From NCBI GenBank assembly GCA_934647195.1, contig CAKUFD010000005.1:1-64000 (forward strand): 64,000 nt of DNA, in the 5' to 3' direction. Source of the DNA: an uncultured Collinsella sp. Lineage in GTDB: Bacteria; Actinomycetota; Coriobacteriia; Coriobacteriales; Coriobacteriaceae. Both the position numbers and the translations under genes were made by a program. The notes below the pieces were generated by a model. That model saw nothing but the letters and a program-made list of their open reading frames with translations, was not told where the DNA came from and ran no database searches. Of this stretch, positions 27,996 through 34,829 are shown piece after piece (within the stretch, counting starts at the first letter, position 1; each line of letters opens with the position of its first letter).

Positions 27996-29093
27996 ATGAG
28001 CAGCAATCAACCTAAGTTGGATACCGCAATCAAGTTTGGTGCCGGTCGTGTTCGTTGCGAGCAGGGTCTGCTTCCGCAGCTGGGCGAAGAGATCGCTCGC
28101 TTTGGCAAGAAGGTCCTCATCGTTGCCGGCCCCCGTTCCTGGGATGCCGTCAAGGATCAGCTTGAGCCCGCTCTGAAGGAGGCTGGCGTCGACTACCAGC
28201 TCGAGATCTGGACCGGTTGGTGCTCTAACGAGGCTGCTGACGAGCTGACCGAGAAGGCTCACGCCTTTGGCGCCGAGGAGATCGTCGGCGTCGGTGGCGG
28301 CAAGATCATGGACCTTGCCAAGGCTACCGGCGAGACCGCTCATCTGGGTACCGTCAACATCCCGACCTCTGCTTCTACCTGCGCTCCTTTCACCTGCATG
28401 AGCGTTATGTACACGCCTGAGGGCGGTAAGAAGACCTCCTGGCGCTTTGACCACGAGATCGACGCCGTCTACATGGATCTCGACGTTATCGCCGCATGCC
28501 CGATCCGTTACAACGCCGCCGGCATCATGGACGCTATGGCCAAGAAGATCGAGATGCTCAACGGTCGTCCCGAGATGCATATCGAGGAGAACCCCATCGA
28601 CGTCTACACGGCCTACAACATGGCTGCCTACGTCTACGATGTGCTCCACACCTATGGTCAGCAGGCTATTGCCGACAACCGTGAGGGTAAGTGCACCAAG
28701 ACCCTTGGCGACGTTGCTTTCCTCAACGTGATCACCACCGGCGTTATCGCCAACACCACCAAGAGCTTCCGTCAGTCCGAGCTCGCTCACGTCATCTATG
28801 ACGGCGTGCGCACCCACTTCACCCACGAGGCCGCCGACGCCATTCACGGCGAGATCGTGGCTATCGGCCTGTTCTGCCAGCTGTACTTCAACGGCCTGCA
28901 GGAGAAGGAGGCCGAGCTGCGCGATTTCATGCGCAAGATGGACCTGCCGCTGACCCTTGGCGAGATTGGCATCGAGCCCACCGAGGAGAACCTCAACACC
29001 ATCGAGGAGTACATTGTGAACTCCCGTCACTACAACAGCACAGATCCGGCAGATCGTCAGCGTCTGCACGAGGCTGTGCGCGAGATGGTGTAA
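27996..29093 (+). CDS. Iron-containing alcohol dehydrogenase family, GldA-like
   Basis: The 365-residue NAD-dependent dehydrogenase is related to glycerol dehydrogenase GldA. The nucleotide-binding part shows VGVGGGKIMDLAKATGE and the stretch VNIPTSASTCAPFT. The metal ligands are visible as Asp in NAAGIMDAMAKK and two histidines in THEAADAIHGEIVAIGL. The locus suggests a sugar acid or polyol substrate and not glycerol itself, but this is inference. It starts after AAAAGGGGATTTCA, 85 bases behind eda, and is followed by an HPr gene. Confidence 0.9.
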   Translation: MSSNQPKLDTAIKFGAGRVRCEQGLLPQLGEEIARFGKKVLIVAGPRSWDAVKDQLEPALKEAGVDYQLEIWTGWCSNEAADELTEKAHAFGAEEIVGVGGGKIMDLAKATGETAHLGTVNIPTSASTCAPFTCMSVMYTPEGGKKTSWRFDHEIDAVYMDLDVIAACPIRYNAAGIMDAMAKKIEMLNGRPEMHIEENPIDVYTAYNMAAYVYDVLHTYGQQAIADNREGKCTKTLGDVAFLNVITTGVIANTTKSFRQSELAHVIYDGVRTHFTHEAADAIHGEIVAIGLFCQLYFNGLQEKEAELRDFMRKMDLPLTLGEIGIEPTEENLNTIEEYIVNSRHYNSTDPADRQRLHEAVREMV

Positions 29094-29167
29094 TATACAA
29101 CCTTGTCATTAGGTAGAGCCTGCGCCGTGTCGACGCCGACCTCTGCTCAATCAAATAGGAGGCACTA

Positions 29168-29440
29168 ATGTATTCTGAGAACGTTACCGTTGTGAACGCC
29201 ACCGGCATCCACGCTCGTCCGGCTTCCCAGTTCTCCAAGATGGCCGCTGGCTTTAAGTCCAACGTCACCGTCAAGAAGTCCGACGCCGAGGGCGACGGCG
29301 TGAACGCCAAGTCCGTCCTGAACCTCATGACCCAGGGCCTGACCTGCGGTACCGAGATCACCATCGCTGCCGACGGTGAGGACGAGAACGAGGCTGTGGC
29401 CGCTCTCGTCGAGTTCGTCAAGGGTGGCTGCGGCGAGTAG
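29168..29440 (+). CDS. HPr-family phosphocarrier protein
   Basis: The 90-residue HPr has the phosphorylated histidine in GIHARPASQF. The regulatory serine region is present as NAKSVLNLMTQGL, so the HPr kinase site may be usable. The acidic C-terminus ends FVKGGCGE. Its position as last gene of the sugar-acid block suggests a dedicated or second HPr feeding the mannose-type PTS; without the rest of the genome it might be the only one. The ribosome-binding site is AGGAGGCACTA. A strong terminator follows. Confidence 0.93.
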   Translation: MYSENVTVVNATGIHARPASQFSKMAAGFKSNVTVKKSDAEGDGVNAKSVLNLMTQGLTCGTEITIAADGEDENEAVAALVEFVKGGCGE

Positions 29441-29472
29441 TTCGCCTGCGCGCTCTAATATATGAGTCTCGC

Positions 29473-29511
29473 AATGAGGCCTCGTACCGGTTGGTGCGAG
29501 GCCTCATTTTG
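29473..29511 (+). terminator. Terminator after HPr gene
   Basis: Perfect ATGAGGCCTCG / CGAGGCCTCAT stem followed by TTTTGTGT. Confidence 0.85.
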
Positions 29512-29602
29512 TGTGAGAAGGCATTGGTTTGGCTCATAGGCTGGGACAAAGGCTTCCTTTCATGTTCTGTGGCGCATGCTCGGAATGTAGCGGGACATGA
29601 AG

Positions 29603-29634
29603 AAAGCCCGGAGGACCTTGGCCTTCCGGGCTTT
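29603..29634 (-). terminator. Terminator after the IlvD/Edd-type gene
   Basis: AAAGCCCGGA...TCCGGGCTTT stem just downstream of the minus-strand gene ending at 29665. Confidence 0.75.
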
Positions 29635-29664
29635 ACTAGGGGGAAGCGTTGTTATCGCTGGCAA

Positions 29665-31317
29665 TTAGCAGCTCAGCAGGGCACCGTCCTTGGCGGGGCC
29701 GACCATCTTCTGATAGCGCTTGAGGAGCTTGCCGGGCACGGGGTGCACGACGGGCGTCCAGTTGGCGCGACGCTGCTCCAGCTCTTCGTCGGTGATGTCG
29801 AAGTTGATGGAGTTGTCGGCAAGGTTGATGTGGACCATGTCGCCATTCTGGATAAGGGCGATGTTGCCGCCCTCAGCGGCCTCGGGGCACAGGTAGCCGA
29901 CGGAGAGACCGCCCGAAGCGCCGGAGAAACGACCGTCGGTGATGACGGCAGAACCCGGGATGCCCTTCATGATCTCGGTAACGCGGTGCAGCTCCTTCAT
30001 GCCAGGGCCGCCCACGGGACCCTCATAGCGGATGATGACGGCGGTGCCGGCAGGAATCTCGTGCTTGCTGTAAGCCTCGAAGCACTCTTCCTCGCTGTTG
30101 AAGCACATGGCAGGGCCATCGAAGGTGTGCTGGTCGGCGGGGACAGCAGAGGTCTTGACGAGCGTGCCCTCGGGAGCCAGGTTGCCGTAGAGCACCTGGA
30201 TGCCGTTGGCCACAGAAGCGGGATCGTCCTGGGTGCGGATGACGGAGCGGTCAATGTCCTTCTCGACGTCCACCTGAGCGAGGTTCTCGCCCATGGTGTG
30301 GCCGTTGACGGTCATGACGGAGGTATCGATGGAGCCCTCGATGGTCTTGAGGACGCCCTGGATGCCACCAGCCTTGTAGAGGTTCACGCAGGAGATGTCG
30401 CCGTTGGGGACAACGTTGCAGACAACGGGAAGCTTGGAGGTAGCCTCGGCAACCTGAGCCCAGGTGCACTTCAGGCCAAGCTCAGCGGCGATGGCGGGAA
30501 GGTGCAGCAGAGCGTTGAGGGAACCGCCGATGGAGGCAAGGACAGCCACGGCGTTGTCGATGGCAGCCTGCGTCATGATATCGCTCGGCTTGATGCCGCG
30601 ACGGACGAGCTCCACGACAGCGGCGCCGGTGCGACGGGCGATGAAGCGACGCTGAGCGGAGGGAGCGGGCTGCAGTGCGCCGCCGGGGACCTCCATACCC
30701 AGGGCCTCGCCTAGGCAGCCCATGGTGTTGGCGGTGCCCAGGAACGGGCAGATGCCAGGGCCGGTGTAGTACTTGAGCGTACCCTCGATGACCTCGCGCT
30801 CGGTGGCCTCACCGCGGAGGAACTTAGCACGCAGGTTCTTGGAGTAGGAGGGCTTGACCTCGTCATAGCAGGGGCCAGCGGTCACGAGTGCTGCAGGCAG
30901 GTTGATGCGAGCAGCAGCCATGAGCAGGCCAGGGATGATCTTGTCGCAGCTGCCCATGTAGACAACGCCGTCGAAGCAGTTCTGACCCATGATCTGGGCC
31001 TCGCAGGAGTCGGCGACGATCTCGCGATGGGGAAGGCTGTAGTGCATGCCTGCGTGACCCTGTGCCAGGCCGTCGCAGATGGCGATGGTGTTGAACTCGA
31101 TGGGCTCACCGCCGGCCTCGAGGATGCCCTTCTTGACCTCCTGTGCGAGCTGGCGCAGGGGCTCGTGGCCCGGGCAGATCTCGTTCCAGCTGTTGGCGAT
31201 AACAATCAGCGGCTTGTCGGGGTTCTCGAGGGAATCGACGGCCACGCCTGCGGAGGCAAGGTGCGCCTTGGAAATGGCCCTCTGGAACGGCTCGAGTTTG
31301 TCAATTGCTCTGGTCAC
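29665..31317 (-). CDS. IlvD/Edd-family dehydratase (dihydroxy-acid dehydratase family)
   Basis: Iron-sulfur dehydratase of 550 residues. Three cluster cysteines are visible: NSWNEICPGHEPL, YMGSCDKIIPG and GPGICPFLGTANTM. The C-terminal active-site region reads ITDGRFSGASGGLSVGYLCPEA. Family members act on dihydroxy-acids in branched-chain amino acid synthesis or on sugar acids such as 6-phosphogluconate or xylonate. The motif after the third cysteine differs from the usual ACGGMYTANTM of IlvD, and the gene stands within a sugar-acid block, so a sugar-acid dehydratase is at least as likely as IlvD. I chose GTG at 31317, which has AAGGGAGCAATC before it. It is divergent from the 6-phosphogluconate dehydrogenase gene. 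Confidence 0.85.
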   Translation of the reverse strand: MTRAIDKLEPFQRAISKAHLASAGVAVDSLENPDKPLIVIANSWNEICPGHEPLRQLAQEVKKGILEAGGEPIEFNTIAICDGLAQGHAGMHYSLPHREIVADSCEAQIMGQNCFDGVVYMGSCDKIIPGLLMAAARINLPAALVTAGPCYDEVKPSYSKNLRAKFLRGEATEREVIEGTLKYYTGPGICPFLGTANTMGCLGEALGMEVPGGALQPAPSAQRRFIARRTGAAVVELVRRGIKPSDIMTQAAIDNAVAVLASIGGSLNALLHLPAIAAELGLKCTWAQVAEATSKLPVVCNVVPNGDISCVNLYKAGGIQGVLKTIEGSIDTSVMTVNGHTMGENLAQVDVEKDIDRSVIRTQDDPASVANGIQVLYGNLAPEGTLVKTSAVPADQHTFDGPAMCFNSEEECFEAYSKHEIPAGTAVIIRYEGPVGGPGMKELHRVTEIMKGIPGSAVITDGRFSGASGGLSVGYLCPEAAEGGNIALIQNGDMVHINLADNSINFDITDEELEQRRANWTPVVHPVPGKLLKRYQKMVGPAKDGALLSC

Positions 31318-31708
31318 GATTGCTCCCTTCTTGCGGCTCTCTCTCATAAACCGCGTTGCCAAACATGACTTTCTGTTAACAAACGACATCTATGCCGAAA
31401 ATATTTTTTTCGGCCTTTCATCATTATATATAGTGACGAATACCTCTGTCTTTAGCAACGTTTTATCGCCATTAGACAAAAATTTTTTCGAATTCGGCGC
31501 GATAAAATGTCGAGACTTTGCGAAGACCGCTCAAAAAATGATCGTGGTAAGACGTTTGACCAATTCAGCAGGCAAAAAAGACGCCGTTTCGCCCTTGCGT
31601 GCGGCGGGGCGAGGTGTGATAACGGGGGAGCCGGCGTGCGTATTTCTCTCCACGACACGCCGGCTTATGTTTGACAGTGTGGTTTTTGATGGAAAAGGGA
31701 CGGGCAGC
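31318..31708. promoter_or_regulatory. Divergent AT-rich regulatory region between dehydratase and gnd-type gene
   Basis: This 391-bp region has no gene. It contains an 8-bp inverted repeat at 31394-31414 (GCCGAAAA...TTTTCGGC) and a related A/T site at 31474-31491 that ends in TTTTTTCGA. A 9-bp inverted repeat spans 31461-31507 (TTTTATCGC...GCGATAAAA). A 10-bp hairpin lies at 31629-31665 (AGCCGGCGTG and its complement), followed by TTATGTTT. The first two sites resemble those upstream of the PTS operon and suggest the same regulator. A TTGACA occurs at 31671-31676 without a convincing -10 box. Confidence 0.55.
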
Positions 31709-32605
31709 ATGGAGATCGGAATCGTCGGTCTGGGCAAGATGGGCGCAAACATTGCGATGAACCTGAAAGATAACGGGCATCGCGTGGTGGGCTTCGACAT
31801 GAGCGAGGCTGCCCGCGCTGCAGTCGAGGCCGAGGACATCGAGACGGTCGATTTCATGGCAGGCCTGGTTCCTGCCCTTTCTGCTCCCCGCGTTGTGTGG
31901 GCCATGGTCCCTTCGGGTCCCATTACCGACGCGGTGCTCGCCGAGCTGTTCGAGATGCTCGATGAGGGCGATATCGTGATCGACGGCGGTAACTCCAACT
32001 ATCACGATTCCGTGGCGCATGCCGAGCAAGCTGCGGCGCATGGCATTCGCTTTATGGATTCGGGCACGTCGGGCGGCAAGTCCGGCGCTCGCAACGGTGC
32101 CTGCCTTATGATCGGCGGCGACCGCAGCGCATATGAGTACGTGGAGCCTATGCTCAACGACATGTCGTGCGAGGGCGGCCTGCTGTACACCGGCCGTGCG
32201 GGCAGCGGCCACTTCATGAAGATGGTCCATAACGGTATCGAGTACGGCATGATGCAGGCTATTGGCGAGGGTTTCGCGCTCATGGAGGCGAGTGACTTCG
32301 ATTACGACCTTAAGGCCGTAGCCCATAACTGGAATTGCGGCTCGGTCGTTCGCAGCTGGCTCATGGAGCTTATGGAAGAGCAGCTTGGCGAGCATCCCGG
32401 CTTGGAGGATATCCGCGGCGTGGTGGACGCAAGCGGCGAGGCCAAGTGGACGGTCGAGACGGCCCTCGACCTGGAGGTTCCGGTGCCCGCGATCGCGCTT
32501 TCGCTCATGACGCGCAACGCCTCGCATATCGAGGACTCGTTTGCCAACAAGGCGGTTGCGGCGATGCGCAACGGCTTTGGCGGACACGCAATTCATACTA
32601 AATAG
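31709..32605 (+). CDS. 6-phosphogluconate dehydrogenase, short GndA-like form
   Basis: Oxidative decarboxylase of 298 residues that converts 6-phosphogluconate to ribulose 5-phosphate and CO2. The N-terminus has the dinucleotide motif IGIVGLGKMGANIAMNL. The substrate-binding signatures are DGGNSNYHDS, DSGTSGGKSGARNGACLMIGG and the catalytic Lys in GHFMKMVHNGIEYG. The short length is typical of the NAD-type YqeC/GndA branch and not the 470-residue enzyme. Beside dehydratases for sugar acids, it gives 6-phosphogluconate a second exit into the pentose phosphate pathway. I chose ATG at 31709, after AAAAGGGACGGGC. Confidence 0.93.
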   Translation: MEIGIVGLGKMGANIAMNLKDNGHRVVGFDMSEAARAAVEAEDIETVDFMAGLVPALSAPRVVWAMVPSGPITDAVLAELFEMLDEGDIVIDGGNSNYHDSVAHAEQAAAHGIRFMDSGTSGGKSGARNGACLMIGGDRSAYEYVEPMLNDMSCEGGLLYTGRAGSGHFMKMVHNGIEYGMMQAIGEGFALMEASDFDYDLKAVAHNWNCGSVVRSWLMELMEEQLGEHPGLEDIRGVVDASGEAKWTVETALDLEVPVPAIALSLMTRNASHIEDSFANKAVAAMRNGFGGHAIHTK

Positions 32606-32743
32606 CACCGGTAATGTGGCGCGGATGTCACGGCGACACCGCGCCGCACGTCGTAATGGTGTACGGGCAAAGGTATTTGTGGTTGCCGCCGCGCGTGCAT
32701 GGTACGATTCTTCTGGTTAAAACGCCGAAGATAAGGAGCCATC

Positions 32744-33064
32744 ATGGCCGGTATGAACATGCAGCAGATGATGAAGCAGGCGCGCAAGATGCAGGAGCAG
32801 CTCGCCGCGGCCGAGGACAACCTCAAGACCCAGACCGTTGACACCAGCGCGGGCGGCGGCATGGTGAAGGTCACCATGACGGGCGATATGAAGATCGAGT
32901 CCATCAAGATCGATCCGGATGCGTGCGACCCCGAGGACGTCGAGATGCTGCAGGATATGATCATGGCCGCTGTCAACGAGGCCGTCCGCAGCGTGGGCGA
33001 GCTTGCCAACAAGCAGATGGGCGCCATCACCGGCGGCCTCAACATCCCGGGTATGCCGTTCTAA
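32744..33064 (+). CDS. ybaB: YbaB/EbfC nucleoid-associated protein
   Basis: The 106-residue DNA-binding dimer has the family pattern: Met/Gln-rich helical N-terminus (MQQMMKQARKMQEQLAAAED), central sheet (VKVTMTGDMKIESIKIDP) and a C-terminal Gly/Met tail. It normally sits between dnaX and recR; here recR follows after three bases but dnaX is 13.7 kb away. AAGGAGCCATC precedes the start. Confidence 0.95.
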   Translation: MAGMNMQQMMKQARKMQEQLAAAEDNLKTQTVDTSAGGGMVKVTMTGDMKIESIKIDPDACDPEDVEMLQDMIMAAVNEAVRSVGELANKQMGAITGGLNIPGMPF

Positions 33065-33067
33065 ATC

Positions 33068-33664
33068 ATGACGGCAGACCATAGCCTACAGATTCTTCTC
33101 GATGAGCTGGGCAGACTTCCGGGCATTGGTCCCAAGTCGGCCCAGCGCATCGCGTATTACCTGCTGGAATCGGACGTTGAGGAGGCGCGCCGCCTGGCTG
33201 ACGCCATCCTTTCCGTCAAGGAGCAGGTGCATTTTTGTAGCCGTTGCTTTAACTACGCCACGGATGACGAGTGCGCCATCTGCGAGGATTCCACGCGAGA
33301 CACCACGCGCATCTGCGTGGTGGGCGAGCCCCGCGACGTCACGGCGATCGAGCGCACCGGGTCCTATCACGGTCTCTACCATGTGCTCGGCGGCGTGATC
33401 AGCCCTATGGACAAGATCGGCCCCGAGCAGTTGCACGTTCGCGAGCTGCTGGCACGCCTGGGTGCCGAGGACATTCGCGAGGTCATTATCGCCACCAATC
33501 CCAATATCGAGGGTGAGACCACGGCGAGCTATTTGGCGCGCACCATCAAGCCGCTCGGCATCGAGGTGAGCCGTTTGGCGAGTGGCCTTCCCGTGGGCGG
33601 CGACCTAGAATATGCCGATGAGCTTACGCTCGGTCGCGCTATCGAGGCCCGTCGCACGCTGTAG
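33068..33664 (+). CDS. recR: Recombination mediator RecR
   Basis: RecFOR-pathway protein of 198 residues that helps load RecA at gaps. The helix-hairpin-helix ([18 protein letters not shown]), the four-cysteine zinc finger ([17 protein letters not shown]), and the Toprim domain ([17 protein letters not shown] and the end [16 protein letters not shown]) are all complete. It is cotranscribed with ybaB. Confidence 0.96.
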   Translation: MTADHSLQILLDELGRLPGIGPKSAQRIAYYLLESDVEEARRLADAILSVKEQVHFCSRCFNYATDDECAICEDSTRDTTRICVVGEPRDVTAIERTGSYHGLYHVLGGVISPMDKIGPEQLHVRELLARLGAEDIREVIIATNPNIEGETTASYLARTIKPLGIEVSRLASGLPVGGDLEYADELTLGRAIEARRTL

Positions 33665-33727
33665 CTTTGGGTTCGGTCGTGAACTCGCGGCCCAAAACTG
33701 TCCGATAACCGAATAGTGGAACTTATG

Positions 33728-33765
33728 GCACGCCTTCGGTACGAGTTCCGAAGGCGTGCTGTTAT
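33728..33765 (+). terminator. Terminator after recR
   Basis: Twelve-base perfect stem GCACGCCTTCGG / CCGAAGGCGTGC with an eight-base loop, followed by TGTTAT. Confidence 0.7.
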
Positions 33766-33804
33766 GATTACGAACAGTGTGTCATATTCCCGTCCATTTG
33801 CGGC

Positions 33805-33813
33805 GGGGGGGGG
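33805..33813 (+). repeat. Run of nine G at the ribosome-binding site of the anchor gene
   Basis: Nine consecutive G lie five bases before the ATG at 33819 and take the place of a normal Shine-Dalgarno sequence. Such tracts slip in length during replication, which could alter translation of the whole cassette. A GTG at 33777 is in frame through the tract in the present length. Confidence 0.85.
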
Positions 33814-33818
33814 TATCA

Positions 33819-34829
33819 ATGAAGGCTTTGCCTAACTTAACCAAGCCGGCGACACGTCGGCGTTTGCGCTCGCTGTTGCCGTCGGCAATGATGGGTTTAG
33901 TCACGTTTTCCTTTACGTTGCTTTTTGTGGGGGCGGCGGCCTATACGGTCTCGCTTCCTTCGTTGATGAAAGATCCCGAGGGCAAGTCGTTTGTGCTGCT
34001 TGATGCTGCGGGCCGTACAGCGGGCTCTTCTGCATCGGGTATGTGGACGAGTCTCTTCCGTCAGATGATGTTTGGCGAGGACGCCGAGGGCGGGTCGTCC
34101 GCGAAGGCGGATTCTGGAACCAGCGCTGGTTCTGTGGGGAGCATGACGGGAATTTCCCTGTCTGGCTTCATGAACGGAACGGTTGCGGATGTCGAGACCA
34201 AGAAGGATGAGGCCAATGCCGGGCAGACCCCTGGCTCCGATACCGGCAAGACCGATCCGGATCCCTCTGTGCCCGATACTTCCTCCAAGCCCGATGACGG
34301 CAAGGGCGACACCGGGAAGGACGACACCGGCAAGGACGACACCGGCAAGGATGATGGCAAGGACGATAAGCCTGGTACGGAACTGAGCGAGGCGGACAAG
34401 GAATTCCGCCAGTGGATGCTCGGCCGCCTGACGAGGGTGGATGAGCTTGCCGCCGAAGTCAACAGCTTGACCGAGGAGTTCAACCGTTGCGCTCTGAGCA
34501 CAGATTCGGCTACTCGCCAAGCGGCTGCTGCCAGGGTGGAGAAAGCTAACGAAACGATTTGGGTCGAATTTAGCAAGACTCTTAACGGCCATGCCACGCC
34601 TGCGGGCACGCAGCTCGCAGATCAACGATCGCGCCTCATCGGTTCGTATCGATGCCTGAGGGACTACCTAGGTTGCCTCGACGATGCCTGGTCCAAAAAC
34701 CTCGAGTTCGCCGATCCCTCTCAGCATGTGAACGAGTTCATGCAGCCGCTGACTGAGACCATGAACGAAAGCGGCCAGAACAAATACCTTGCCGAGTACG
34801 GCCCCAAGCGTGCGGGAATCGTGCTATGA
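33819..34829 (+). CDS. Single-pass membrane protein with Asp/Thr/Lys repeat linker
   Basis: The 336-residue protein is of no family I recognise. It has a basic cytoplasmic N-terminus, one transmembrane helix near residues 24-46 (MGLVTFSFTLLFVGAAAYTV) and an outer part. The outer part holds a Ser/Gly-rich region, then an Asp/Lys/Thr linker with the unit GKDDT repeated (residues about 165-190), then a helical C-terminal domain of about 140 residues. Its stop overlaps the start of the next kinase by four bases. The order anchor, kinase, FHA protein suggests it is a sensor or target of that kinase. The start is set by the ATG after the G run. Confidence 0.75.
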   Translation: MKALPNLTKPATRRRLRSLLPSAMMGLVTFSFTLLFVGAAAYTVSLPSLMKDPEGKSFVLLDAAGRTAGSSASGMWTSLFRQMMFGEDAEGGSSAKADSGTSAGSVGSMTGISLSGFMNGTVADVETKKDEANAGQTPGSDTGKTDPDPSVPDTSSKPDDGKGDTGKDDTGKDDTGKDDGKDDKPGTELSEADKEFRQWMLGRLTRVDELAAEVNSLTEEFNRCALSTDSATRQAAAARVEKANETIWVEFSKTLNGHATPAGTQLADQRSRLIGSYRCLRDYLGCLDDAWSKNLEFADPSQHVNEFMQPLTETMNESGQNKYLAEYGPKRAGIVL

